From Anditalea sp035461405 (GTDB taxonomy: Bacteria > Bacteroidota > Bacteroidia > Cytophagales > Cyclobacteriaceae): a DNA stretch of 10,981 nucleotides. Below the pieces are notes generated by a model, which worked only from the letters and a program-made list of their open reading frames with translations, made no database searches and was not told where the DNA came from. The translations under genes were made by a program, and so were the position numbers. Positions 1 through 7,116 of this stretch are shown piece by piece (positions within the stretch are counted from its first letter, which is position 1; every line of letters starts with the position of its first letter). The DNA is taken from positions 1-10,981 of the forward strand of contig DATHVH010000365.1 in NCBI GenBank assembly GCA_035461405.1, read 5' to 3'.

Positions 1-129
1 TTATTCTAGGCGAATATTTATGAAAATAAAAAACACCTTTACCATTGATCATAAATAGTAGTGGGTCCATGGGGGCAGATCGCCAGTGGTAGAAAAATAG
101 AAATGAGGAAGATAATAGTATCAAAGACG
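1..129. other. Non-coding left edge, nothing recognised
   Basis: Only very short reading frames occur here, such as a 12-codon frame from the ATG at 20, without supporting signals. A minus-strand frame running through about 46-186 would encode a hydrophobic stretch, but it has no Met start and crosses into the repeat-like segment. No RNA gene or mobile-element end is recognised. Confidence 0.35.
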
Positions 130-190
130 TAAATTAATACAACACTTAACCGTCGTCCCTCGACCTTGCCTTTGCCGGCAGGAACCTACT

Positions 191-258
191 CTGAAGGGAT
201 CGCATGTTTATAGTCAAAATCAATTGATAATCCGTTCCGACCTGAAAGGATCGCATGT
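191..258. repeat. 17-bp direct repeat, two copies 51 bp apart
   Basis: CTGAAGGGATCGCATGT at 191-207 recurs as CTGAAAGGATCGCATGT at 242-258, 16 of 17 bases identical. The copies are too few and too close for a CRISPR array, and the sequences that follow differ. They may be paired binding sites or parts of a repeated element. Confidence 0.6.
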
Positions 259-298
259 GATGTGTGCTTCAGTATCAATCTACCCCAACACGGATGTG

Positions 299-315
299 CG
301 ACACCTTCGGTGTCG
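299..315. repeat. Perfect 7-bp hairpin with TTC loop
   Basis: CGACACC-TTC-GGTGTCG is a GC-rich, fully paired short hairpin. No T run follows on either strand, so it is not a normal terminator. It is the most stable single small stem in the 130-412 segment and looks like a module of that element. Confidence 0.55.
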
Positions 316-412
316 AGATCCCCTTGAAATATCTTTGCTATAAACATTTGATGCCTGCAGCATCAGGTGCGCTACGGGTGCAGGTATGGGGATTCGAAAG
401 GACGGCGGGTGT

Positions 413-448
413 AAAAAAAGGAACAACCTGTGTAGATTGTTCCTTTTT
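413..448 (-). terminator. Intrinsic terminator of the leftward operon (possibly bidirectional)
   Basis: GGAACAA at 420-426 pairs exactly with TTGTTCC at 437-443. Read leftwards, the RNA can add a U-G, a C-G and a U-A pair inside, giving a 10-bp stem with an ACAC tetraloop, followed by seven U from 419-413. Read rightwards, the inner pairs are lost (10-nt loop) and the tail is five U. The leftward form is therefore the better terminator and lies about 180 bp after the susD-like 2 stop. No other convincing terminator lies between them. Confidence 0.8.
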
Positions 449-621
449 AAATTTGAATGTCTATCTGCGTTTTTACCAGTAGTAGAAGTGACAATTAAAT
501 ATTTTCCTTCTTACATTCTACTTTTTACTTCATACATTATTTTTAATTATCGCAAATCTCCTGGCCCTTTGACTAAAGCAAAATAACTTAATGGCATCAT
601 TTGGGATTACTATATTATTTT
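449..621. other. AT-rich non-coding 3' flank of the operon
   Basis: Between the terminator and the susD-like 2 stop there is about 170 bp of AT-rich sequence with no reading frame having a credible start or family resemblance, and no clear hairpin. It is most simply the 3' untranslated region of the leftward operon. Confidence 0.5.
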
Positions 622-2469
622 CTAATTTTCATCCCATTTGAACGGAAGAAACCAGTCTCCATTCATCAGTTTAGCTCTAGCTTCGCTGGCTCGGGCCCTG
701 TCAGTAGGACTGGTGGAATTGGATAACTTTTCGTAAACTCTTTCAGCTAAAACTGATGGATCTCTTCTCATGGCTATCCTCAACAACTGTGGCCATCTGT
801 GCCCTTCAAAAGCAAGCTCAAGTGCTGCTTCATCTATAATCAAATCTTCTACCCAAATCTTTTCAGCCTCGCCTTCTAAATCTTCAGGCTTCACAATAGA
901 TGGTAAATTTGCCCTGTTTCTGAGACCGATATGTCTGTACCATGGACCTCTATAATAAGGGAACTGTCCTTCTCTTGCATCAAAATCATATGGGAAAGGT
1001 AAGTGAAGGGTGTTCATAGCATCAGTCACATCATCTACACTTTTGTTTAGACCGGGAGGTGTATATTCACTGATCAACCCATTATTTACGAATGACTGGG
1101 CCAGTCTGCTAAGTTCGGGCAAAGTTCCCCTATTAGTCGCTTCAGCATATTTTAAATGTAAAGACGCGGCCCTTTCCAAAAACCATCTGCCATTCTGCAC
1201 CAGTGGAGCATTTAAGAAATTATAGTTAAAGGTATATTTGCCCACCTCTGGCTGTAGCGTTGTATAATTTTTAGTGGAAAGGCGACCTCTTGCATCAAAT
1301 TCAAAATTATTATACTGAGTCTGACTGTCCCAAGCCTCCATCACACTGGTAGATGGCTTTAGCAGATATTGGCCTATTCCTTCATTGGCAAACATTCTAA
1401 TGAAAGGATAATCCGGTGCAAACTCGCTGTCAAAATGCATCGCCCAAACCCATTCGTAATTATAAGGTGCGTCTATTTGTCTTGCAAAAATTGATCTCCA
1501 TCCAGCATTATTGTTATTAACCAAAGAGTTAAGATCATCCGCTTTGGAATATTGCACTCCGTGGTCGCCTCCACTGCCCCAAGACACTCTGTAATTATCA
1601 TAATAAACCCTTCCTGCCCCACCACCTAAAGGTGTAGCCGCTTCCATTACTTCTCTATAATTAGAAGCTGCGCTTTCATAGTTTCCTTTCCATAAGTATA
1701 GATCTCCGAGCAGCACTCTCTTATTTATAAAAAACTTTCCTGTGGCATATCCATCCGTACCTGCAGTAAGAGCAATGTTATTTGGATAAACATCTAAATA
1801 AGGCAACTCTTCCATATGGATAATCAATTGATCTATAAGTGCATCAAATGATAACCGCGAAAACAATGCTGGATTCTTTACATCGTTGATGGAATTGATA
1901 GCAGTGGTGACAAAGGGAATTTCGCCAAAATGAATACCCAATTGTAAGTAAACCCAGCTTCGGATTGCTATAATATCCGAGATGCGCTGGTTGTATTCAT
2001 TTACGCCGATCCTGTTCTCATTTCGCATCTTTTCAAACCCCTCCAAAGCATCGTTACAATTTAATATAACGCTGTAAAATGGCTTGGGATTGGTGTATCG
2101 ATTATTGTCTTCCGCCCGAACAGAATGGTTACTCAATGCTAGCAGATCAGCATTGGCATTCATGGTAGGTTCCATCAGGTCTGCTCTCAATTCATTCAGT
2201 ACTACGTATTGCTCAGCCAATTTCATTACCTGACCGTATATACCTATCACTGCCACATCAGCATCAAATTCATTTTGATAATACCTGTCTTTATCAAGGT
2301 CTGTCACCGGTTCTACCTCCAGCATATCTGAACATCCATATAGGCTGCATCCGATTAAAGCTGAAAGAGCTAATTTGCCGCCAAATCTAACTTTATCAAA
2401 GAAGCGCTTAGTAAGTGAGTTTGATCCCATCATTTCTATCTTCTTATTATGTATTTTTATATCTATCAT
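622..2469 (-). CDS. SusD/RagB-family nutrient-binding outer-membrane lipoprotein (pair 2)
   Basis: A 615-residue SusD homologue, the lid for the receptor whose stop is 2 bp upstream. From ATG 2469 the lipidated Cys is probably Cys46 (SLYGC followed by SDMLEVEPVTDLDKDRYY, the standard mature SusD start); Cys41 (LIGC) is a second possible lipobox. This start leaves an n-region of about 32 residues, so the tandem Met codons at residues 13-14 (2433 and 2430) are credible alternative starts. Family signs: IIAIRSWVYLQLGIHFGEIPFV near 165-187 and ELAFEGHRWPQLLR at 551-564. The protein stops soon after WFLPFKWDEN, so the long NP.L.QNPYY tail seen in susD-like 1 is absent. It is longer than many SusDs, mainly through mid-region inserts around 280-440. 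Last gene of the operon, about 175 bp before the terminator hairpin. Ligand unknown. Confidence 0.97.
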   Translation of the reverse strand: MIDIKIHNKKIEMMGSNSLTKRFFDKVRFGGKLALSALIGCSLYGCSDMLEVEPVTDLDKDRYYQNEFDADVAVIGIYGQVMKLAEQYVVLNELRADLMEPTMNANADLLALSNHSVRAEDNNRYTNPKPFYSVILNCNDALEGFEKMRNENRIGVNEYNQRISDIIAIRSWVYLQLGIHFGEIPFVTTAINSINDVKNPALFSRLSFDALIDQLIIHMEELPYLDVYPNNIALTAGTDGYATGKFFINKRVLLGDLYLWKGNYESAASNYREVMEAATPLGGGAGRVYYDNYRVSWGSGGDHGVQYSKADDLNSLVNNNNAGWRSIFARQIDAPYNYEWVWAMHFDSEFAPDYPFIRMFANEGIGQYLLKPSTSVMEAWDSQTQYNNFEFDARGRLSTKNYTTLQPEVGKYTFNYNFLNAPLVQNGRWFLERAASLHLKYAEATNRGTLPELSRLAQSFVNNGLISEYTPPGLNKSVDDVTDAMNTLHLPFPYDFDAREGQFPYYRGPWYRHIGLRNRANLPSIVKPEDLEGEAEKIWVEDLIIDEAALELAFEGHRWPQLLRIAMRRDPSVLAERVYEKLSNSTSPTDRARASEARAKLMNGDWFLPFKWDEN

Positions 2470-2471
2470 GA

Positions 2472-5400
2472 TTACAGTCCAATTTTAAGTCCAACCAAAA
2501 AGCTGCGATACTGAGGCATCAGGCCTACATCCACGCCTTGCCCAAAAATGCTTCTGGTAAAGCTTACCTCTGGGTCATATCCTAAGTAATTTGTAAAGGT
2601 CAAAAGGTTTTGACCAGATGCATATACTGTCACATCCTTGATGATATTTCCATTTACCGGAATCAGATAAGTGACATTGACAGCCTTTAATCTCAGATAA
2701 GAACCGTCCTCGATCCAGCGATCAGAAAAACGGCTGTTACCCATTGGGTCGCCATAGTCCAATCTTGGCATATCCGTTTGCTGGCCTTCTACTCTCCATC
2801 TGTTTCTTACACTTTCCAGCTGATTATTAAACGTGGACATGCTTTCCATCTGCTGCCTTACATAATTATAGATATCATTACCATAAGTGAATGTAAAGGC
2901 CGCATCTACCGTAAATCTTTTATATGCCGCTCTAGTAGTGAAGCTACCAAAGAAATCAGGATTGGGATTCCCTATGATCTGCTTATCCCCGGCATCTATG
3001 ACACCATCATTGTTCACATCAACAAATCGCACATCACCTGCCCTAAAGGGAGCTAAAACCCCATTTGGTAATTGTGTGCTCAAACCAAAAGCATCTGCCT
3101 CTGCGGAGGTACTATAGACACCATTGGTTTGATAGCCATAAAACATCGCGGCAGCATTTCCTACACGTGAGATCATTTCACCTGCAGCCACATTGGTCAG
3201 TCTGCTGTCATATGGTACATCTGTCAATTCATTAATATATCTACCTACAGTAAGCCCAAGATCCAGCTTTACTTCTCGTTCTAACACCCTTCCATTTATA
3301 CCTAAATCTACTCCTCTATTGGTCATAGATCCTGCATTGGTAAGGTAAAAGTCCAGTCCGGTAGCCACATTTAATGGCTCGTATGTAAGCATATTGGAGA
3401 TATTATTTTGATACACATCCAAACTGAAGGATAGTCTTTGATTTAGAGTAGCGATATCGATACCTGCATTTGCTTTAGCGTTTGTCTCCCACTGCAGTTC
3501 CGGATTAGATATGTTTGCTCTTACCAATCCTTGCATGCCTAATAAGTTACTTCCTCTATAGACTTGGAAGGATCCGTAATTACCTATTCCATCATTGCCG
3601 GTAAGTCCATAACTCATTCTTAATTTGAGGAGATTCAACTTACTGTTTTGCATAAAATTCTCAGAGGAAATCAACCATGCTCCACTTACGGAAGGAAATA
3701 CACCGAACCTATGTCCGAAAAGACTTAAGCCATCTACAGTCTCTGATCCAAATCTTGATGATCCATCCACAGACAAAGTACCACTTAAGAAATATTTGCT
3801 TAAGTAATTGTAATTGGCATTAGCATAATAGCTCATCCATGCCCAGTTACCTACACCACCACCTGCTTCATTTAAAGTCAGGACTCCTGATTCCAAGGTC
3901 ACCAAATCATCTGTGCCGGAATTGAAGGCAAAGCCTCTATCCTCTTCCAGATTATTATTATGATATCTAAAACCTAATCCTACATTCAGGTTATGAACAT
4001 TGTTAAACAGTTTGTTATAATCAAATCTAGTATCAGAATAAGACGATAGTAGTCGCTGTACATGGCCACCCATCCGGTTTCTGATTAGCGCATTTTCTGT
4101 TTCTATAGTTTCTACACCTATGCTCGGCACAAAAAATGTTTCTCTTGTTTGATCAAAGGTCAATCCATACAAAGAAGTCAGGCTGATGTTTTCGGTAAAT
4201 AAGTAAGTACCGCTAAAGGAACCAAAGAATCGAAATCTTCTATTTTGTCCCTGCATTCCATCTATAATCGCCACTGGGTTGGTTTTACCAAATTCATCCA
4301 CCTCTGATAAATTGGGAGATCTAATTCCATCTTCTGAATAGAGATTTGAAGCCAAGATCGGGGCCTTTGTCAAGGCTGAGAATATTGGCGATGTTCTTGC
4401 TGCGGATTGTCCGTACATGTACTGGTCTGCCACGGCATATGAAAATGACATATTAGTGGCTGCCTTTAACTTTTCTGAAATGTTAAAATCACCGTTAAAC
4501 CTTACATTGGATCTGGTAAAGGATTCATTACCTGTCACTCCCTCACTGTTAAGGTGCCCTAAGGACAGAGCATAAGTAGCTATATTATCACCACCGGTAA
4601 CTTTGATATAATGGTTTTGATCATAAGAAGTATTCATGACCAGGTTTTGCCAAGGTGTATTATTATGGTAATTGTAGTATCCCAGTGTATCACGTCGCTC
4701 ATTCATATAAGGATGCTGCTGTACTTCCCCACTGGTCAAACCACTGCTTAGGAGCATTTGGGACATATAAGGTTTAAAGTCTGCTGTCTCCATTACAGGT
4801 AGTGCATTTGGCCGAAAATTTACGCCACCGTAAGTGTGAAAATCAATTTTAGTGGCCAAACTTTCTGCTTTTGAAGTAGTAATAAGCATAACCCCATTAG
4901 CTGCCCTTGATCCATAGATAGAGCTTCCATCCTTTATAAATGTTACATCTGCTATATCTTTAATGTCTATAAAAGAAAGAGGGTTAGAGAAGTATCCATC
5001 TATGATGGAATTTCCGCCTTCATTCATGTCATAGATCATTCCATCTACCACTACCAATGGCTGAGAGTATGCATTAAGTGTAGGTAACCCACGGATAAAC
5101 ATATTTGCTCCTATCCCTAATGCCCCTGATCGTCTGATCACATTCACCCCTGCTGCGGTTCCCTGGATAGCAGTCTCTGGCGAAACGGCATTCATCGTCC
5201 AACTATCTCTTAAATTTACAGACGAAACAGCATCTGTTACATGGTTTTTAAGGCTTCTTCTGTATGGTAAATCTACCATCGAACCCACTTTTTCAAGATC
5301 AAGGTCGGACACCTGAATCTGCACATTACTTCTACCTCTCAATGATACCTCTCTGATAATTTTGTCATTCCATCTTAGAAGAATAGTACTGGCGTATGAG

Positions 5401-5654
5401 GGTACATTTAAGGTAAATTGTCCAGAGGAATTGGTAAAAGTAGAAGTGATATTTCCAAAGGAAACACCTACACCTTCCAGAGGTAACCCAGATCTTTCAT
5501 AGACTATGGTCCCCCGTAGCGTTACTCCATCTATTAATGGAAGTACTACCACCTCTTCATTATCTTCCACTTCATCTTGAGCGAACACTGTATTGGGACT
5601 CAAAGAGCTCCATGAGATCACTAAGGCAAATACTATGTATATATATTTTTGCAT
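2472..5654 (-). CDS. SusC/RagA-type TonB-dependent outer-membrane receptor (complete, pair 2)
   Basis: A 1060-residue TonB-dependent importer. I place the start at ATG 5654, not the in-frame TTG at 5678, because the TTG overlaps the fasciclin B stop, whereas the ATG gives a clean signal peptide MQKYIYIVFALVISW...VFA cleaved before QDEV (about residue 25). Domains: acidic linker with EEVVVLP (33-39); carboxypeptidase-regulatory-like N-terminal extension (about 42-117); a poorly conserved TonB-box region (118-133, LDLEKVGSMVDLPYRR); plug (about 137-260) with MFIRGLPTLN, PLVVVDGMIYD and TFIKDGSSIYGSRAANG, all SusC hallmarks; then the 22-strand-type barrel. Near the C-terminus come DVNNDGVIDAGD (879-890), GNPNPDFFGSF and RWIEDGSYLRLKAVNVTYLIP. 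The last residues are SFLVGLKIGL, ending in Leu and not the usual aromatic. Its SusD partner starts 2 bp after the stop. The substrate is unknown. Confidence 0.97.
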   Translation of the reverse strand: MQKYIYIVFALVISWSSLSPNTVFAQDEVEDNEEVVVLPLIDGVTLRGTIVYERSGLPLEGVGVSFGNITSTFTNSSGQFTLNVPSYASTILLRWNDKIIREVSLRGRSNVQIQVSDLDLEKVGSMVDLPYRRSLKNHVTDAVSSVNLRDSWTMNAVSPETAIQGTAAGVNVIRRSGALGIGANMFIRGLPTLNAYSQPLVVVDGMIYDMNEGGNSIIDGYFSNPLSFIDIKDIADVTFIKDGSSIYGSRAANGVMLITTSKAESLATKIDFHTYGGVNFRPNALPVMETADFKPYMSQMLLSSGLTSGEVQQHPYMNERRDTLGYYNYHNNTPWQNLVMNTSYDQNHYIKVTGGDNIATYALSLGHLNSEGVTGNESFTRSNVRFNGDFNISEKLKAATNMSFSYAVADQYMYGQSAARTSPIFSALTKAPILASNLYSEDGIRSPNLSEVDEFGKTNPVAIIDGMQGQNRRFRFFGSFSGTYLFTENISLTSLYGLTFDQTRETFFVPSIGVETIETENALIRNRMGGHVQRLLSSYSDTRFDYNKLFNNVHNLNVGLGFRYHNNNLEEDRGFAFNSGTDDLVTLESGVLTLNEAGGGVGNWAWMSYYANANYNYLSKYFLSGTLSVDGSSRFGSETVDGLSLFGHRFGVFPSVSGAWLISSENFMQNSKLNLLKLRMSYGLTGNDGIGNYGSFQVYRGSNLLGMQGLVRANISNPELQWETNAKANAGIDIATLNQRLSFSLDVYQNNISNMLTYEPLNVATGLDFYLTNAGSMTNRGVDLGINGRVLEREVKLDLGLTVGRYINELTDVPYDSRLTNVAAGEMISRVGNAAAMFYGYQTNGVYSTSAEADAFGLSTQLPNGVLAPFRAGDVRFVDVNNDGVIDAGDKQIIGNPNPDFFGSFTTRAAYKRFTVDAAFTFTYGNDIYNYVRQQMESMSTFNNQLESVRNRWRVEGQQTDMPRLDYGDPMGNSRFSDRWIEDGSYLRLKAVNVTYLIPVNGNIIKDVTVYASGQNLLTFTNYLGYDPEVSFTRSIFGQGVDVGLMPQYRSFLVGLKIGL

Positions 5655-5670
5655 AATATAAATTTTAGGC

Positions 5671-7023
5671 TTATTCAAAAACTGGTTCTAGTCTGATATA
5701 ATCCAGCACTATGGTGTTCCAATCATTATTGGTAACAGATGCTGAGGTTACTAAAAGGCTTAATTTACCATGTACATCTACTTCATGCTCGCCGATAAAA
5801 ACTTCTTCAAAAGTTTCCCGCTCTACCCAGATATATGGGAATGTGTTATTATCAATAGTATTGATAGCCAGACGCTGTTCATTGTTTCTAGGAATATAAT
5901 TATCATTTACTGCTCTCCAGTAAATTTTATATTTAGTGGAATGAGCCTGGGGGACATGATAGGTTATGTGAAAACTTGCAGTGGCATGACCTCTGGCCAA
6001 AAGATCTTTACCGTTGGACGCCCAGCTTCTCGGCCGGATGCTCACAAAGTTACTGGACCCACTTAAAGCGTTATAATCTTCCCCTTCAATTAAGATTTCA
6101 GGTATTTTGTCCGCAAGCTTATACTCAAAATCATTCATTAAATAAATGATCCCGTTACTGCTGTCTATAGTTCTGACTATATTTTCAGGATTGAAATATA
6201 TCTCTACACTATCGATAGACAGCAGACTAGCCGGCACCTGATTATAATACACTGATTTACTTACAAGGTCTTTAGTCAATCCTTTAGTAAATGCTCTTAA
6301 TACCTCCCCATCGGGAAGTGTATCTTTATAGTAAGGCTGCATTTCCGCTCTGAATTTAGCGAATGCTTCATCCGTCAACATTACAAATGTATATAGGGAA
6401 TCTTCGTTGCTTAAATCCACTATATCACTTTGGAAGTAATTACTCCTGACTCCTGTAAGACTATCCGTATCTATCATAGTCCTTACCAATTGGCTAATTG
6501 GATTATCGGTTTCGGCTTGCATATTTTCCCAAACATTTTTACGGGGTACCAAAAACCCATCTACTTTATGCAATACTCCATTTTTAGCCAGCCTATCCTT
6601 ATTGGATATATTGACTGTCTTCTCAGCAGAGGTGAAAGTAGTGTTATGGAAAGTATTCACTTTTCCATTTACCATCTTTACCCTTACAGTTTCCTGGGCA
6701 TCTTGAGTGAAATTCTCTAAATAACCTATGTGATTTCCTACAAATCTTCTCATAGCCTCATTATTATTTCTGATAGAATCCGGCAAATCCTGCATAGAAT
6801 TATTAGTAGGCGCCCATATAGTGTAGGACTTGTTTGCTTCTATCTCACTGTCTATACCGGAAGCTCTCATCATATCAGCAAAAACGCTGAGTTCGGGATC
6901 ATTTTCCACCAGCTGATAAAGGGTATTGTTCAAATCGTCAGGGAGCCTGCTGTGGTCATCCCAAGGATTTGCGCAGCTTGCAAGACAAGCCACCAAAAGA
7001 ATGTATATGTATAATTTATTCAT
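5671..7023 (-). CDS. Double FAS1 (fasciclin) domain lipoprotein B with CBM-like tail
   Basis: A 450-residue predicted lipoprotein, start ATG at 7023. The signal peptide is short (hydrophobic 4-16) with lipobox LASC, Cys17, followed by ANPWDDHSRLPDD. FAS1 domain 1 is about 32-162: YTIWAPTNNSM at 67-77, NH at 97-98 in place of the usual YH, and KNGVLHKVDGFLVP at 147-160. Domain 2, about 171-303, is degenerate: YTFVMLTDEAF at 211-221 and SSNGIIYLMNDFEY at 288-301, where the H2 histidine is replaced by Tyr. Residues about 307-450 form a beta-rich module opening with EILIEGEDYN and closing with VLDYIRLEP, with TKYKIYWRAVN between. This EGEDY...DYIRLEP frame is typical of CBM6/35-like and related galactose-binding-like domains. 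The same three-part layout as the gene upstream suggests paralogy. The stop is 16 bp before the preferred susC-like 2 start. FAS1 is confident; carbohydrate binding is inference. Confidence 0.9.
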   Translation of the reverse strand: MNKLYIYILLVACLASCANPWDDHSRLPDDLNNTLYQLVENDPELSVFADMMRASGIDSEIEANKSYTIWAPTNNSMQDLPDSIRNNNEAMRRFVGNHIGYLENFTQDAQETVRVKMVNGKVNTFHNTTFTSAEKTVNISNKDRLAKNGVLHKVDGFLVPRKNVWENMQAETDNPISQLVRTMIDTDSLTGVRSNYFQSDIVDLSNEDSLYTFVMLTDEAFAKFRAEMQPYYKDTLPDGEVLRAFTKGLTKDLVSKSVYYNQVPASLLSIDSVEIYFNPENIVRTIDSSNGIIYLMNDFEYKLADKIPEILIEGEDYNALSGSSNFVSIRPRSWASNGKDLLARGHATASFHITYHVPQAHSTKYKIYWRAVNDNYIPRNNEQRLAINTIDNNTFPYIWVERETFEEVFIGEHEVDVHGKLSLLVTSASVTNNDWNTIVLDYIRLEPVFE

Positions 7024-7050
7024 GAATGAAATTCTTTATATAAAAAGGAT

Positions 7051-7065
7051 TGATTAGGATAATCA
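7051..7065. repeat. Short palindrome upstream of fasciclin gene B
   Basis: TGATTA-GGA-TAATCA is a perfect 6-bp inverted repeat around a 3-nt centre, lying 27 bp upstream of the fasciclin B start and just downstream of the larger hairpin in transcript order. It could be an operator half-site pair or a small RNA hairpin. I found no TAnnTTTG-type Bacteroidota -7 element in this gap on the minus strand, which argues against a strong internal promoter. It is short and AT-rich, so chance is possible. Confidence 0.3.
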
Positions 7066-7072
7066 GGTTTTC

Positions 7073-7108
7073 TCAAGACCTATTAAAGCTTTTATTAATA
7101 GGTCTTGA
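7073..7108 (-). promoter_or_regulatory. Perfect 14-bp intra-operon hairpin without U tail
   Basis: TCAAGACCTATTAA at 7073-7086 is the exact inverted complement of 7095-7108, with an 8-nt loop. It begins 8 bp downstream of the fasciclin A stop and ends 49 bp before the fasciclin B start. Reading leftwards, the stem is followed by GAGAAAACC, not a run of T, so a normal intrinsic terminator is unlikely; nor is there a T run on the plus side. An mRNA processing or 3'-end-stabilising hairpin, or a protein-dependent attenuation site that lowers expression of the downstream half of the operon, are the reasonable options. The structure is seen directly; its role is inferred. Confidence 0.6.
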
Positions 7109-7116
7109 AAAGCCAT

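Larger units (their letters stand above)
130..412. repeat. Hairpin- and repeat-rich intergenic segment, possible interspersed element
   Basis: No supportable gene lies here, but the segment is visibly richer in G+C and in symmetry than its AT-rich flanks. It contains a 17-bp near-perfect direct repeat (191-207 and 242-258), a perfect 7-bp hairpin (299-315), a long-range inverted repeat (204-213 with 338-347), the palindrome TGCCGGCA (172-179), and around 318-393 an ATCCCC/GGGGAT pair enclosing two alternative inner pairings (349-354 with 360-365, or 354-359 with 379-384). It could be a multicopy intergenic repeat, a remnant of a mobile element, or a structured RNA. I see no transposase fragment and no clear terminal repeats with target duplication. 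Confidence 0.4.

Noticed and set aside
46..186. Minus-strand frame encoding a hydrophobic stretch (IIFLISIFLPLAIC)
   Set aside because: It has no Met or good alternative start after the upstream stop, is only about 45 codons, and overlaps the repeat-like segment. A membrane micropeptide cannot be supported.
191..258. Possible CRISPR-like direct repeats
   Set aside because: There are only two copies, 17 bp long with one mismatch, with no further units at the same spacing and no cas gene nearby.
370..412. tRNA-like T-loop text (GGATTCGAAAGGAC)
   Set aside because: No cloverleaf could be built around it: there is no matching acceptor stem or anticodon arm at the right distances.
264..482. A 72-codon plus-strand frame with several Cys residues
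   Set aside because: It runs straight through the repeat-rich segment and the terminator hairpin, has no ribosome-binding or promoter support, and resembles no family I know. It is most likely an accidental frame in a structured element.
5711..7014. Several plus-strand frames of 60-98 codons opposite the fasciclin and SusC genes
   Set aside because: They are antisense shadows of strong family-matching genes, with no recognisable domains or start signals.
7024..7116. Separate promoter for fasciclin gene B
   Set aside because: No TAnnTTTG-type -7 element with a TTTG-like -33 partner is visible on the minus strand in this gap, so I did not annotate a promoter.
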